Origin: Acidobacteriota bacterium
GTDB taxonomy: Bacteria > Acidobacteriota > Terriglobia > Terriglobales > Acidobacteriaceae
Direction: 5' to 3'
NCBI GenBank assembly: GCA_021806005.1
Contig: JAJZDM010000003.1
Span: 35,979 to 99,978 of the forward strand
Length of the DNA stretch: 64,000 nucleotides
The notes below the pieces were generated by a model that worked only from the letters and a program-made list of their open reading frames with translations, was not told the origin of the DNA and searched no databases. Positions within the stretch are counted from its first letter, which is position 1, and each line of letters begins with the position of its first letter. Shown here one piece after another: positions 1 to 9,190 of this stretch. Both the position numbers and the translations under genes were made by a program.

Positions 1-2
1 CC

Positions 3-956
3 TTCCGCGGCTTCAAACTGGAGACGCTCGAGAACATCCGGCTGGTAGCGCCCCTGTGGATCATCGGGTTGCTGGCTGGAACCTGCCTGAGCTATGGGCT
101 CAGATCCTACCGCTGGTGGCTGATGATGCGCAGCGCAGGATCGCGGCTCTCCACCTGCTTCCGCGTGCTGATGACCTCGCTGGCGGCAAACAACATCCTG
201 CCCCTGCGCATCGGCGATCTGATGCGCATCTTCACCTATGCACCGGATCTGAATGCCTCACCCTCCATCATCCTCAGTACCGTGATCCTGGAAAAGCTCC
301 TGGATGTGTTCACGCTGGTGGTGTTGCTGGTGATGACCGCACACACCGGAGAGGGGCTGCCACCCAAGACCCGGGTCCTCGTCAAGATGCTGCTGGTGAT
401 CTCCGGCACGGGGTTGATCGTGATGATCGTTGGCTCCAGGGCGCTGGTGCGGCCCATTAAAGCGATCTTCGCCAAGCTTCCTCCCAGCCTTGCCAAACTG
501 CACAAGATCGAGCATTGGCTGCTGCTGGCGCTGGACGCCATCCGGCAGATCGGAATGGTGGGCATGGTCTGGCTGTTTGTCCAGAGCCTGGTGATCTGGT
601 TGAGCGAGAGCCTGTTGTACTTCTCTGCCATGCAGATGATTGGGATCAGAACGGAGCTTGGCACACGCCTGGATTGGGGCGCTCCGCTGCAGGCCGTGTC
701 CCTGGCCAACTTCGCATTTCTGGTGCCCAGCGCTCCCGGCGGCATCGGGCCCTTCGAGTGGGCCTGCAAGGGCGCCCTGGTGATACACGGTGTGGCGCCC
801 TCTTCCGCCCTGCTGTTTGGACTTCTGATTCACTTCTGGCTGCTGGTGTCGATTACCGGCGTGGGTGGAGCTTTGTTCCTTGCGCATCGACTGCATCGCT
901 CACGGCGTAAGCCTCTCCTGGAAGAGATTGAGACCCTGCCGGCGGAGATGCCGTAG
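3..956 (+). CDS. Lysylphosphatidylglycerol synthase transmembrane / UPF0104 (AglD-like) family membrane protein, 5'-truncated by window edge
   Basis: Open frame runs from the left edge (FRGFKLETLENIRLVAPLWII...) through the listed ORF; multi-TM; motif 'SLANFAFLVPSAPGGIGPFEWACKGALV' typical of the family. Confidence 0.8.
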   Translation, partial: FRGFKLETLENIRLVAPLWIIGLLAGTCLSYGLRSYRWWLMMRSAGSRLSTCFRVLMTSLAANNILPLRIGDLMRIFTYAPDLNASPSIILSTVILEKLLDVFTLVVLLVMTAHTGEGLPPKTRVLVKMLLVISGTGLIVMIVGSRALVRPIKAIFAKLPPSLAKLHKIEHWLLLALDAIRQIGMVGMVWLFVQSLVIWLSESLLYFSAMQMIGIRTELGTRLDWGAPLQAVSLANFAFLVPSAPGGIGPFEWACKGALVIHGVAPSSALLFGLLIHFWLLVSITGVGGALFLAHRLHRSRRKPLLEEIETLPAEMP

Positions 957-1029
957 AACCAAGGCTCAAAACCCTCACTTGCAGGGCCAGAACGCATAAT
1001 CGGAAACTCAGAATCAGGAAAGAACAGGC

Positions 1030-3078
1030 ATGTATCGGACTTTGCAGTTGCAGTTGCAGACCACAATAGAGGCGCTGCTGAAGGAGCGCTACCAGATCTC
1101 GCTCGAGAATCTCGCCATGGAACTCCCCCCCAGGATTGAGCTCGGAGAGATCGCACTGCCGCTGGCGTTTGAGCTCGCCAAGCGTCTGAAAAAGGCTCCA
1201 CGCATCATTGCGCAGGAGATCCAGGCGGCCGTGGCGAACGCTCCCGGGGTAGCCAGGGTAGAGATCGCAGGTGCAGGTTATCTGAATCTCAAGCTGGACC
1301 GTCCCTCGATGGTGAAGCGCATGGCCGCCGATGAGCACGCCAGGGTAGGCGGCGGCGGATTCCGTTTGGTGGAACATACCAGCATCAATCCCAATAAGGC
1401 GGCGCATGTGGGCCACCTGCGCAACGCGATTCTGGGAGACAGCTTTGCACGGATGCTCAAGCGCGATGAGTACAAGCCGGGCTGGGAGACCGGCGTGCAG
1501 AACTACATCGACAACACCGGCGTGCAGGTCGCCGATATCGTGGTCGCCATCACCGAGTTGCAGGGGATGTCGCTGGATGGCGTGCGCGCCTGGATGGCGG
1601 CGCTGCGGAGCAGCGGCACACGGCTCGACTACGCCTGCTGGGACCTGTATGCGCAGGTCTCCCAGTGGTACCAGGCGGATGCTCCAAGGGTGGCCGAACG
1701 CCGCCAGATTCGCCTGGACACCCTGCATGCCATTGAAGCCGGCGGAAACGAGAAGGCGGAGATCGCGGACCTGATCGCCACCGGAGTGCTGCGGCGGCAT
1801 CTGGAGACCATGGAACGCCTGGGCATCGAGTACGACTTTCTGCCCCGCGAGAGTGAGATCCTGCACCTGCACTTCTGGGAGACGGCGCGCGCCCTGATGG
1901 TGCAGCGGGGCGTGCTCTATCTTGAGACTGCTGGGAAGAACAAGGGCTGTTGGGTGATGCGACGCGCCATCTCAGCCGCTGCCGGAGTCGAACTCTCCAC
2001 GGACGGACCGGATGAGGACGCCAAGATCATCATTCGGTCCAATGGAACCGTCACCTACGTCGGCAAGGACATCGCCTATCACCTGTGGAAGTTTGGCCTG
2101 CTGGGCAAGGACTTTGGTTATGCGAAGTTCCGGGATTACCCAACCCATACCTGCTGGATCTCCACAGTGCACGGTGCCGGAACCGGCTTGGCTCCCGGAT
2201 CGGAAGCAGGGGTTCATCCTGCTCAGGGCTATGGCCATGCCGACGCCATCTACAACGTAATCGACTCGCGGCAGGATGATCCGCAAACCCAGGTGAAGGA
2301 GTCCCTGCGGGCATTGGGGTACGCCGAGGAGAGTGATGCGTACACGCATCTGAACTACGCCTTTGTAGGGCTCACCGCTCGCACCGCCCAGGAGCTCGGA
2401 TATGGGCTCAGCGAAGAGGACCGGGCGCGAAATTTCATTGAGGTGAGCGGACGCAAGGGCTTCGGCGTCAAGGCGGACGACCTCATCGATCGCATGATCG
2501 AGGCGGCCCGTAAGGAGGTTGACGCACGACATCCGGACCTGGACGAGGCGGAGCGCGCCGCAATCGCCAGAACCATCGGCGTGGGCGCCCTGCGTTACTT
2601 CCTGCTGCGTTTCACGCGCAACACCGTGATCGCCTTCGACTATCAGGACGCCTTGGCCTTTGACGGAGAGACCGGGCCCTACGCCCAGTACGCCGCTGTC
2701 CGCGCCGCCAACATCTTTCGCAAGGCTGGCGTTCAGGAGAGTGATGCCTTGGAGGCCATGGCGCATCTGGACCCGAGCCAGGACCTCGCTCCGCTGCTGG
2801 AGGGCGAAGATGGCACCAGCGTCTGGGAGGTCTGGCTCACCGCATCACGCCTTTCGCTGGTTCTGGAACAGGCCATCGCCGCTGCCGAACCGGCCATCCT
2901 GGCGCGCTACGCCTTTCTGCTGGCGCAGCAGTTCAACAACTTCTACCATCGCCACCACATCCTTACGGAGACCGATGCGACCCGCAAGACACTGTTGCTC
3001 TCCACCGCCGCGGTGGCCCGCAGAGAACTGGTGCGCGTGCTGGGCTGGCTCGGGATCGGAGTTCCCTCCGCCATGTAG
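1030..3078 (+). CDS. argS: Arginyl-tRNA synthetase
   Basis: 682 aa; class I signature 'INPNKAAHVGHLRNAILGDSFARML', 'VGKDIAYHLWKFGLL', C-terminal DALR anticodon-binding region. Confidence 0.95.
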   Translation: MYRTLQLQLQTTIEALLKERYQISLENLAMELPPRIELGEIALPLAFELAKRLKKAPRIIAQEIQAAVANAPGVARVEIAGAGYLNLKLDRPSMVKRMAADEHARVGGGGFRLVEHTSINPNKAAHVGHLRNAILGDSFARMLKRDEYKPGWETGVQNYIDNTGVQVADIVVAITELQGMSLDGVRAWMAALRSSGTRLDYACWDLYAQVSQWYQADAPRVAERRQIRLDTLHAIEAGGNEKAEIADLIATGVLRRHLETMERLGIEYDFLPRESEILHLHFWETARALMVQRGVLYLETAGKNKGCWVMRRAISAAAGVELSTDGPDEDAKIIIRSNGTVTYVGKDIAYHLWKFGLLGKDFGYAKFRDYPTHTCWISTVHGAGTGLAPGSEAGVHPAQGYGHADAIYNVIDSRQDDPQTQVKESLRALGYAEESDAYTHLNYAFVGLTARTAQELGYGLSEEDRARNFIEVSGRKGFGVKADDLIDRMIEAARKEVDARHPDLDEAERAAIARTIGVGALRYFLLRFTRNTVIAFDYQDALAFDGETGPYAQYAAVRAANIFRKAGVQESDALEAMAHLDPSQDLAPLLEGEDGTSVWEVWLTASRLSLVLEQAIAAAEPAILARYAFLLAQQFNNFYHRHHILTETDATRKTLLLSTAAVARRELVRVLGWLGIGVPSAM

Positions 3079-3112
3079 CCAACCCAGCTCACGCCGCTGC
3101 GGGGAGGACGGC

Positions 3113-4417
3113 TCAGAAGCTGGCCTTGGCTCCCGCCAGATCCATGATGGACGGGCCCTGCGAGGCCTCCACCTGAACCTTGGTTCCCTGCACCTGGGCA
3201 TAGCTGATGGTGAGGCCGTGGATGGCGCTGATGTGCACGTTGTTGAGCACCACGCCGGTCACTGGGGCCTCAGGAAGCCCGAAGATGGCTCCGGCGGAGG
3301 TGCTGCCAGTGGCGGTCAGGTTCTCAATGGTGATGTCGTGGAAGTGGGGGGTGAGACGAGTGATTGGAGCAGAGGCGACCTCGCCCTTGGGCGCGATCCG
3401 GGGATAGTACTCGCTGATAACCAGAGCGTTCTTCACGTCCTTCATCTGGATATCGCGAAAGACCAGGTTACCCACGTCGTTGCCGCGATCACGGTTCGCC
3501 TTCACCCGGATCCCGTTGCCCGTGCCGTCAAACCGTATGTGCTCGGCCGTGATGTTCTGTGCGCCGCCTGCAATCTCACTGCCGATGGAGAGGCCATGGC
3601 CGTGGAGGAAGGTGCAGTCGCTGATGGTAATGTTGCGGCTGGGCGAGTCGGGACCGGCGGAACCGGGTTCGCCGGACTTGATGGCGATATCGTCATCCCC
3701 TACGTCGGCGTAGGCGTGGTCGATGATCACATTCGACGAGGAGAACGGGTCGATCGCGTCTGTATTAGGAGAGTTGGCCGGAGCAAGTACCTTCACATTC
3801 CGAATGGTCACGTCATCCGTGTAGTAAGGAACAAGCTGCCACATCGGGGAGTTCTGAATCGTAACCCCCTCCACCAGAACATGCTGGCAGTGGTCAAAGA
3901 CCACAAGGCGGGGCCGGGTATGCGAGGAACCCATCGCGCCCGACCCCCGGTAGGAGCGGGCCATCGTCCACCAACTATCTCCTGCCCCGTCGATGACGCC
4001 TTCACCGGTAATGGAGACGTTCTGTGCGCCAGTGGCGCTCACCAGGGCCTGACGGCCGGGAGCGCGAAACTCCGAGATCTCAGGATAGTCAGCTTGGTCC
4101 TGCGAGCCCAGCAGCGTCGCTCCCTTCTCCAGTTGCAGGTTGATATGGCTCTTGAGCACGATCGGCGCGCTGAGATAGGTCCCGGCAGCAAGCAGAACAG
4201 TCCCGCCGCCCTTCTCTTCGCAGGCATCAATGGCAGACTGGATGGCGTGGGTATCCTTGACGACCCCATCGCCTTTGGCTCCGTAGCTGCGAACGTTGCA
4301 GACCGTCTTGCCCTGCGCCAAAGCGTAGCAGGGAATCATGGCGAGAAGAGCGCTGCAGGTGAAGGCCAGTGTCACAGCCAGGGGTGGGCGGAGCGTGGAG
4401 GAGCGCATGCTGATCAC
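3113..4417 (-). CDS. Glycoside hydrolase family 28 (polygalacturonase-like), secreted
   Basis: N-terminal signal-like segment, 'NVRSYGAKGDGVVKDTHAIQSAIDAC', 'NTDAIDPFSSSNVIIDHAYADVGDDDIAIKSG', 'GHGLSIGSE' GH28 motifs. Confidence 0.92.
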   Translation of the reverse strand: MISMRSSTLRPPLAVTLAFTCSALLAMIPCYALAQGKTVCNVRSYGAKGDGVVKDTHAIQSAIDACEEKGGGTVLLAAGTYLSAPIVLKSHINLQLEKGATLLGSQDQADYPEISEFRAPGRQALVSATGAQNVSITGEGVIDGAGDSWWTMARSYRGSGAMGSSHTRPRLVVFDHCQHVLVEGVTIQNSPMWQLVPYYTDDVTIRNVKVLAPANSPNTDAIDPFSSSNVIIDHAYADVGDDDIAIKSGEPGSAGPDSPSRNITISDCTFLHGHGLSIGSEIAGGAQNITAEHIRFDGTGNGIRVKANRDRGNDVGNLVFRDIQMKDVKNALVISEYYPRIAPKGEVASAPITRLTPHFHDITIENLTATGSTSAGAIFGLPEAPVTGVVLNNVHISAIHGLTISYAQVQGTKVQVEASQGPSIMDLAGAKASF

Positions 4418-4552
4418 TTTGAAAACCTCGATCGGGGTCAGATAACTTCGCGATCATGATACTTCAGTGGTCATACCAGTGGCCAGTCCGTCAGGAACGG
4501 AATCTGCAACGCCTCCACTGCCCTGCGGGAGACGCTCCAGAGGCTCTCTGGT

Positions 4553-5359
4553 TCAGGCTGAAGCTGGTGGGTGGTTCGCCTGGCGGGTTTTGGAGGTCGA
4601 CCTGGCCCGGTCGGCTGACTTGCTGGATTTTGCGGACCCCGGTTCAGATGCAGGCAGGGAGACTCTCTCCTTGCCCTGTGCCGACTCCGCCAGATGCAAA
4701 TGCTGCTCCATCAACTTGCGCGCCTCAGAGGCCTTGCCGGAGCGGATCGCGCGATAGATGGCCCGGTGCATCTCGGCAGACTCCCGCAGGTCCAGGGAGT
4801 GCTCCACGGTCTTCCGGCGGTCTTCGTAGAGCGCCGATGTGATGGTCTCCATCAGCGCGGCAAGGATCGGATTGCCTGAGGCCTGGGAGATGATGCGATG
4901 AAAGAGAATGTCATGGACCAGGTACTCGGAGGGGCTGTCGATGGCGGCAAACATCTCCACCACCTCCTCGGAGAGTGCGGCGTGCTGCTCCTGATTGCTG
5001 CGCTCCGCGGCCAGGCCGGCCATCTGGCTCTCCAGAAGCAGGCGGGCTTCAAACATCTGCCACGGCTGGAAGCCATGCAGTGCACCCATGATCCGCAGGC
5101 TGGCCTTGTCGAACTCTGCCGGACCGTCGGCGACAAAGGTGCCCACCCCGTGGCGAACCTTGAGCACACCCATAGCCGCAAGGTAGTTGATTCCCGTGCG
5201 GAGGCTGGCGCGGCTGATCTTCAGTGAACGCGCGAACTCGCGCTCTGAAGGAATCTTCTCACCCGGCTGCAGCTTCCCGCTCTCCAGCAGAGACCGGATA
5301 TGGTTGACCACCTGCATGGTGCGGTGCGAGTCGGGAGTCGGTTGTTTGTTCTCTGCCAT
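4553..5359 (-). CDS. GntR (FadR subfamily) transcriptional regulator
   Basis: wHTH 'VVNHIRSLLESGKLQPGEKIPSEREFARSLKISRASLRTGINYLAAMGVLKVRHGVGTFV' plus FCD-type C-terminal helices; start moved to MAENKQ (inside the longer ORF). Confidence 0.9.
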   Translation of the reverse strand: MAENKQPTPDSHRTMQVVNHIRSLLESGKLQPGEKIPSEREFARSLKISRASLRTGINYLAAMGVLKVRHGVGTFVADGPAEFDKASLRIMGALHGFQPWQMFEARLLLESQMAGLAAERSNQEQHAALSEEVVEMFAAIDSPSEYLVHDILFHRIISQASGNPILAALMETITSALYEDRRKTVEHSLDLRESAEMHRAIYRAIRSGKASEARKLMEQHLHLAESAQGKERVSLPASEPGSAKSSKSADRARSTSKTRQANHPPASA

Positions 5360-5496
5360 CGGTAAATCCGCTTTAGTCGGGGAAGCCGCGAGCTTCACCG
5401 TCCTCTTCACTTTAGCAGCGCGGGGCAGAAGAGGAAAGAGACCCGCCACGCAGTGGTCTCTCCTCTGCTGCCCGTCTGTGCACAGGGTGGGCAACT

Positions 5497-7536
5497 TCAG
5501 ATCGGACGCCGATCGTGCTGCCAGGGTCGGATCGAAGAGACCCGCCGCAGGCCACGTACCGAGTTGCACAACCAGACGGCCTGGGCAGACTGCAGATCGT
5601 CAAGGGTCAGGATTCGCTCCTTGGCATGGGGCAGCGTCTCCAGCAGATGGCGCCGCATGACCCCGGGCAGAACACCGCAGGCGATGGGCGGGGTGTACAG
5701 TCCGCCAGCCATCTCCAGAAAGAGGTTGCTGATGGCGCCCTCGGTCAACTCTCCACGCTCGTTGAGGAAGAGGACCTCGTCGCAGCCCTGGGCGCGGGCC
5801 TCGGCCAGTTGCTGGTCGTAGAAAGAACGCAGGGTCGTCTTGTGACGAAGAAATGGATCGCCAGAGTGGGTCTGATCTGCCGAGATCATGACTGCCAGCC
5901 CGGAGGACTCTCCGGAGACTGTACCTTCCAGCGGCTGGCTGGTAATCTCCATGCCTCCGTTCATGCCATGGAGTAGCCGGACGCGATGCGGCGATGCCGC
6001 GTCCAGCGAACAGGCAAACGCCAGCAGGAGCGCCTCAACGGCGGAGCGGTCGAAGACAAAGTGAAAGTACGCGGAGGAGGATGCCAGGCGGTCCAGATGG
6101 AGATCGAGGCGCTCGAACGAACCCTCCCAGCGCATGGTCTCGATGAGTTGGTAGCTCTGCAGGGGCTGGATGAGGAACGCAGCTTTGAGCAGGCACTCCC
6201 GGTATTCGTCCTCGGCCACAGAGTCAGCGACAATGCCGCCGCCGACGCCCATCTGACCTTGGAGGAGACCCATTTCGCCGCGCAACACCAGGGTGCGGAT
6301 GGCCACGCTGAAGGTTGCATCCCGGTTGGGCGCAATATAACCGATGGCCCCGGTGTAGATGCCGCGAGGACGGGGCTCCATCTCGCGGATGATCTGCATG
6401 GTGCGCACCTTGGGAGCACCAGTGATGGATCCGCAGGGAAAGAGGCTGCGGAAGATCTGGTAAAAAGTGACGCCGCGAAGCAGACTTGCCGAGATCGTTG
6501 AGGTCATCTGCAGGAGGGTCTGGTAGCGCTCCACGGAGAAGAGATCCTCCACCCTGACGCTCCCGGATTCGCTGATGCGGCCAAGATCGTTGCGCAGAAG
6601 ATCGACGATCATCACGTGTTCGCTCCGATTCTTCTCGTCCTGCTGTAGACGCAACGCAGCCTCCCGGTCATCCGCTTCGTCCAGGCCGCGGGGCATCGTT
6701 CCCTTCATGGGACGGGTAGTGATCCTGCCGGAGTCGATGCGAAAGAACAGCTCTGGAGAGAGGGAGAGGATCGTCTGCCCGGGCAGATTGAGAAAGCCAG
6801 CGTAAGCCACAGATTGTCGGCTTAAAAGAGAGGCGAACAGAGTAGACGGGGAGAGTCTGGTCGTGAACTCGACCGCATCGGTGAAGTTCACCTGATAGGT
6901 GTCGCCGGCGGCGATGTACTCCTTGATCTTTGCAATCGAGGCCAGATACTCCGGTTGAGCGATGCCCAGACGGGGATACTCCAGAAGCGGATCCAGACCA
7001 GGGCCCGCCCTGGCCCGCAGGTTGCTGTCGCGATGCGGGACACAATCCGGTGGTAGCTTCGGCTCTGCTCCCAGAAAGCGGCCAAGACGGTGGTCGAAGA
7101 TCACCGGCTCAGCATAGACCCCCAGCCAGGCAAGGGGCAGGTTCTGGGAGAACTCCGCGCGAGCCGTACCGGGCTCAAAGTGTCCTCCGCACTCGTAGGA
7201 CAGGTATCCGGCCACGTAGCGTCCGTCAGCCAGGGCCGCCTCGATCTGCGAAAACAGCCAGGGAATCTCCTCGAGCGCGGCGACGGTAAGAGTCTGTATG
7301 GGTTCGACGAAGAGATAGCTATGGTGGTTGGCGGAGTCGAACCGCGAGGTCTCCAGCAGAATCGAGTTGGGCTGGCTCTCCGCCAGCATACGCATAACGT
7401 CGGGGAGAGCTGCCCACCGCGGCGCTGGCTGATGGCTGGATTGGCCGGAGAGAGTCATGCTGCTACGTTGATGATCGCAGAGCCGGAAGAGCCAGGCAAC
7501 GGACCCCTCGGAGCAGATCAGGAGGTTGCGTTGCAC
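5497..7536 (-). CDS. pabB: Fused aminodeoxychorismate synthase component I / 4-amino-4-deoxychorismate lyase
   Basis: Chorismate-binding domain ('MKGTMPRG', 'HVMIVDLLRNDLGRI', 'PCGSITGAPKVRTMQII') followed by a class IV aminotransferase/lyase domain ('EVLFLNERGELTEGAISNLFLE'). Confidence 0.92.
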   Translation of the reverse strand: MQRNLLICSEGSVAWLFRLCDHQRSSMTLSGQSSHQPAPRWAALPDVMRMLAESQPNSILLETSRFDSANHHSYLFVEPIQTLTVAALEEIPWLFSQIEAALADGRYVAGYLSYECGGHFEPGTARAEFSQNLPLAWLGVYAEPVIFDHRLGRFLGAEPKLPPDCVPHRDSNLRARAGPGLDPLLEYPRLGIAQPEYLASIAKIKEYIAAGDTYQVNFTDAVEFTTRLSPSTLFASLLSRQSVAYAGFLNLPGQTILSLSPELFFRIDSGRITTRPMKGTMPRGLDEADDREAALRLQQDEKNRSEHVMIVDLLRNDLGRISESGSVRVEDLFSVERYQTLLQMTSTISASLLRGVTFYQIFRSLFPCGSITGAPKVRTMQIIREMEPRPRGIYTGAIGYIAPNRDATFSVAIRTLVLRGEMGLLQGQMGVGGGIVADSVAEDEYRECLLKAAFLIQPLQSYQLIETMRWEGSFERLDLHLDRLASSSAYFHFVFDRSAVEALLLAFACSLDAASPHRVRLLHGMNGGMEITSQPLEGTVSGESSGLAVMISADQTHSGDPFLRHKTTLRSFYDQQLAEARAQGCDEVLFLNERGELTEGAISNLFLEMAGGLYTPPIACGVLPGVMRRHLLETLPHAKERILTLDDLQSAQAVWLCNSVRGLRRVSSIRPWQHDRRPI

Positions 7537-7646
7537 CTTTATACTGGTGGAAGGGCCAAGGACTCGCGCGCTGAGACAGCAGGTGACACGCTGGAGGGCG
7601 TGGAAACGTCCTCAGCAAGATTCTGGAAACGTGGCCGGAGGATTTC

Positions 7647-8222
7647 ATGGCAGCACTGATAGAAGCGATTCACGTAAAGCGCAAGATGTTGTTTGAATTT
7701 GAGAATGCCCCCTACGTCTGTCTGGACTCCGACATCACCACACCAACGGCTCGGGGTGGGCAGACGCTGGTGCGATTGAAGATGCGCAACTTGCTGACCA
7801 ACTCCGTCTTTGAGAAGACATTCAAGGCCGGCGACAAGTTCAAAGAGCCGGATATGATGCTGGTTCCTGCCACGTACCTGTACAGCGACGGCGATGGATC
7901 CTACTTTCTGGACCAGGAGAGCTTTGAGACCCTGACGCTGCGCGGCGAGATGCTGGGAGATGCGCTCGATTACCTGATCGACGGGACCGCGGTCCAGATC
8001 CACAAGTACAACGGGAATCCCATTGGGCTGCAACTACCGATCTTCGTTGAGCTGAACGTGTCTTACACCGAACCGGCCGTGCGCGGGGACACCTCCAGCG
8101 GCAGCGGCACCAAGCTGGCGCGTCTCGAGACGGGTCTGGAGATTCGCGTGCCGCTGTTCCTCAAAGAGGGTGAGAAGGTGAAGGTCTCCACCGAACTGCG
8201 GGAGTTCGCCGGCCGAGCCTGA
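7647..8222 (+). CDS. efp: Elongation factor P
   Basis: ~190 aa; 'GGQTLVRLKMRNLLTNSVFEKTFKAGDKF', 'YLYSDGDGSYFLDQESFETLTL', C-terminal OB domain 'TGLEIRVPLFLKEGEKVKVSTELREF'. Confidence 0.92.
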   Translation: MAALIEAIHVKRKMLFEFENAPYVCLDSDITTPTARGGQTLVRLKMRNLLTNSVFEKTFKAGDKFKEPDMMLVPATYLYSDGDGSYFLDQESFETLTLRGEMLGDALDYLIDGTAVQIHKYNGNPIGLQLPIFVELNVSYTEPAVRGDTSSGSGTKLARLETGLEIRVPLFLKEGEKVKVSTELREFAGRA

Positions 8223-8231
8223 ACCAGTGGC

Positions 8232-9131
8232 CTACATCAGCTCCTCCACAAAGGTGCGAGCGATCTCGGAGGGGATCCGGTAGCTCTGGTGGACCAGTGG
8301 GCCATGCTCCAGAACCGGCTCCATCTCCTGGAGCGAGGCTTGCTCCTTCCGCTCAAAGAACCTTCCGATGGGGATCTCTTCTCCCCAGATCTGCGCCTTA
8401 TCCATGGCTGCATCCCAGTTGGAGGCATCATAGCTGGCGTCGTCCTCCAGACGCTTGACCCGCGGCCGGAACCACTGCATGGTGTTGTCGTGGTTGAAGG
8501 TGACGCAGGGGCTGAAGACATCGATGAAAGAAAAGCCCTTGTGCTCAATGCCTCCCTTGATCATCTCGGTCAGGTGCTTCTGGTCCGCGCTGAAGCCGCG
8601 AGCCACATAGGTGGCGCCCGCAGCCAGGGCCAGGGCGACAGGGTTCACCGGATTCTCCACGTTGCCGAACGGCGTACTCTTGGTCTTCATGGCCATGCGG
8701 CTGGTGGGCGAGGTCTGGCCCGTGGTCAAGCCATAGATCTGATTGTCCATCACAATGTAGGTCAGGTCCACGTTGCGGCGCATGGAGTGAACGAAGTGGC
8801 CGCAGCCGATCCCAAAGCCATCGCCGTCACCGCCGGTGACCAGCACGGTCAAAGCATGGTTGGCCATCTTGACCCCGGTAGCAACCGGCAGCGAGCGGCC
8901 GTGCAGGGTGTGCATCCCGTAGGTCTCGATGAACCCGGGAAAGTTCGAGGAGCAGCCGATGCCGCTGATCGTGCAAACCTCATGCTGCGGAATCTGCAGC
9001 TCGACGAGGGCCTTCTGAACCGCGGCAAGAACCCCGTAGTCTCCACAGCCAGGGCACCAGTCCGGTTCCACACGGCCCTTCAGGTCAGCCATTGTGATCG
9101 TGTTCGGGGTGATGATTTCGGTCGCCATCAA
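8232..9131 (-). CDS. korB: 2-oxoacid:ferredoxin oxidoreductase subunit beta
   Basis: 'WCPGCGDYGVLAAVQKAL', TPP-binding 'VTGGDGDGFGIGCGHFVHSMRRNVDLTYIVMDNQIYGLTTGQTSPTS'. Confidence 0.93.
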   Translation of the reverse strand: MMATEIITPNTITMADLKGRVEPDWCPGCGDYGVLAAVQKALVELQIPQHEVCTISGIGCSSNFPGFIETYGMHTLHGRSLPVATGVKMANHALTVLVTGGDGDGFGIGCGHFVHSMRRNVDLTYIVMDNQIYGLTTGQTSPTSRMAMKTKSTPFGNVENPVNPVALALAAGATYVARGFSADQKHLTEMIKGGIEHKGFSFIDVFSPCVTFNHDNTMQWFRPRVKRLEDDASYDASNWDAAMDKAQIWGEEIPIGRFFERKEQASLQEMEPVLEHGPLVHQSYRIPSEIARTFVEELM

Positions 9132-9190
9132 GATTCTCCTGATTATTCTTCTTCCCCCACGGAGATCTCCGCGCGGGTACGCTTTCGCAG

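Noticed and set aside
2660-4459. 599-aa plus-strand ORF
   Set aside because: Spans the end of argS in another frame and the antisense of the GH28 gene; both real genes have strong family motifs.
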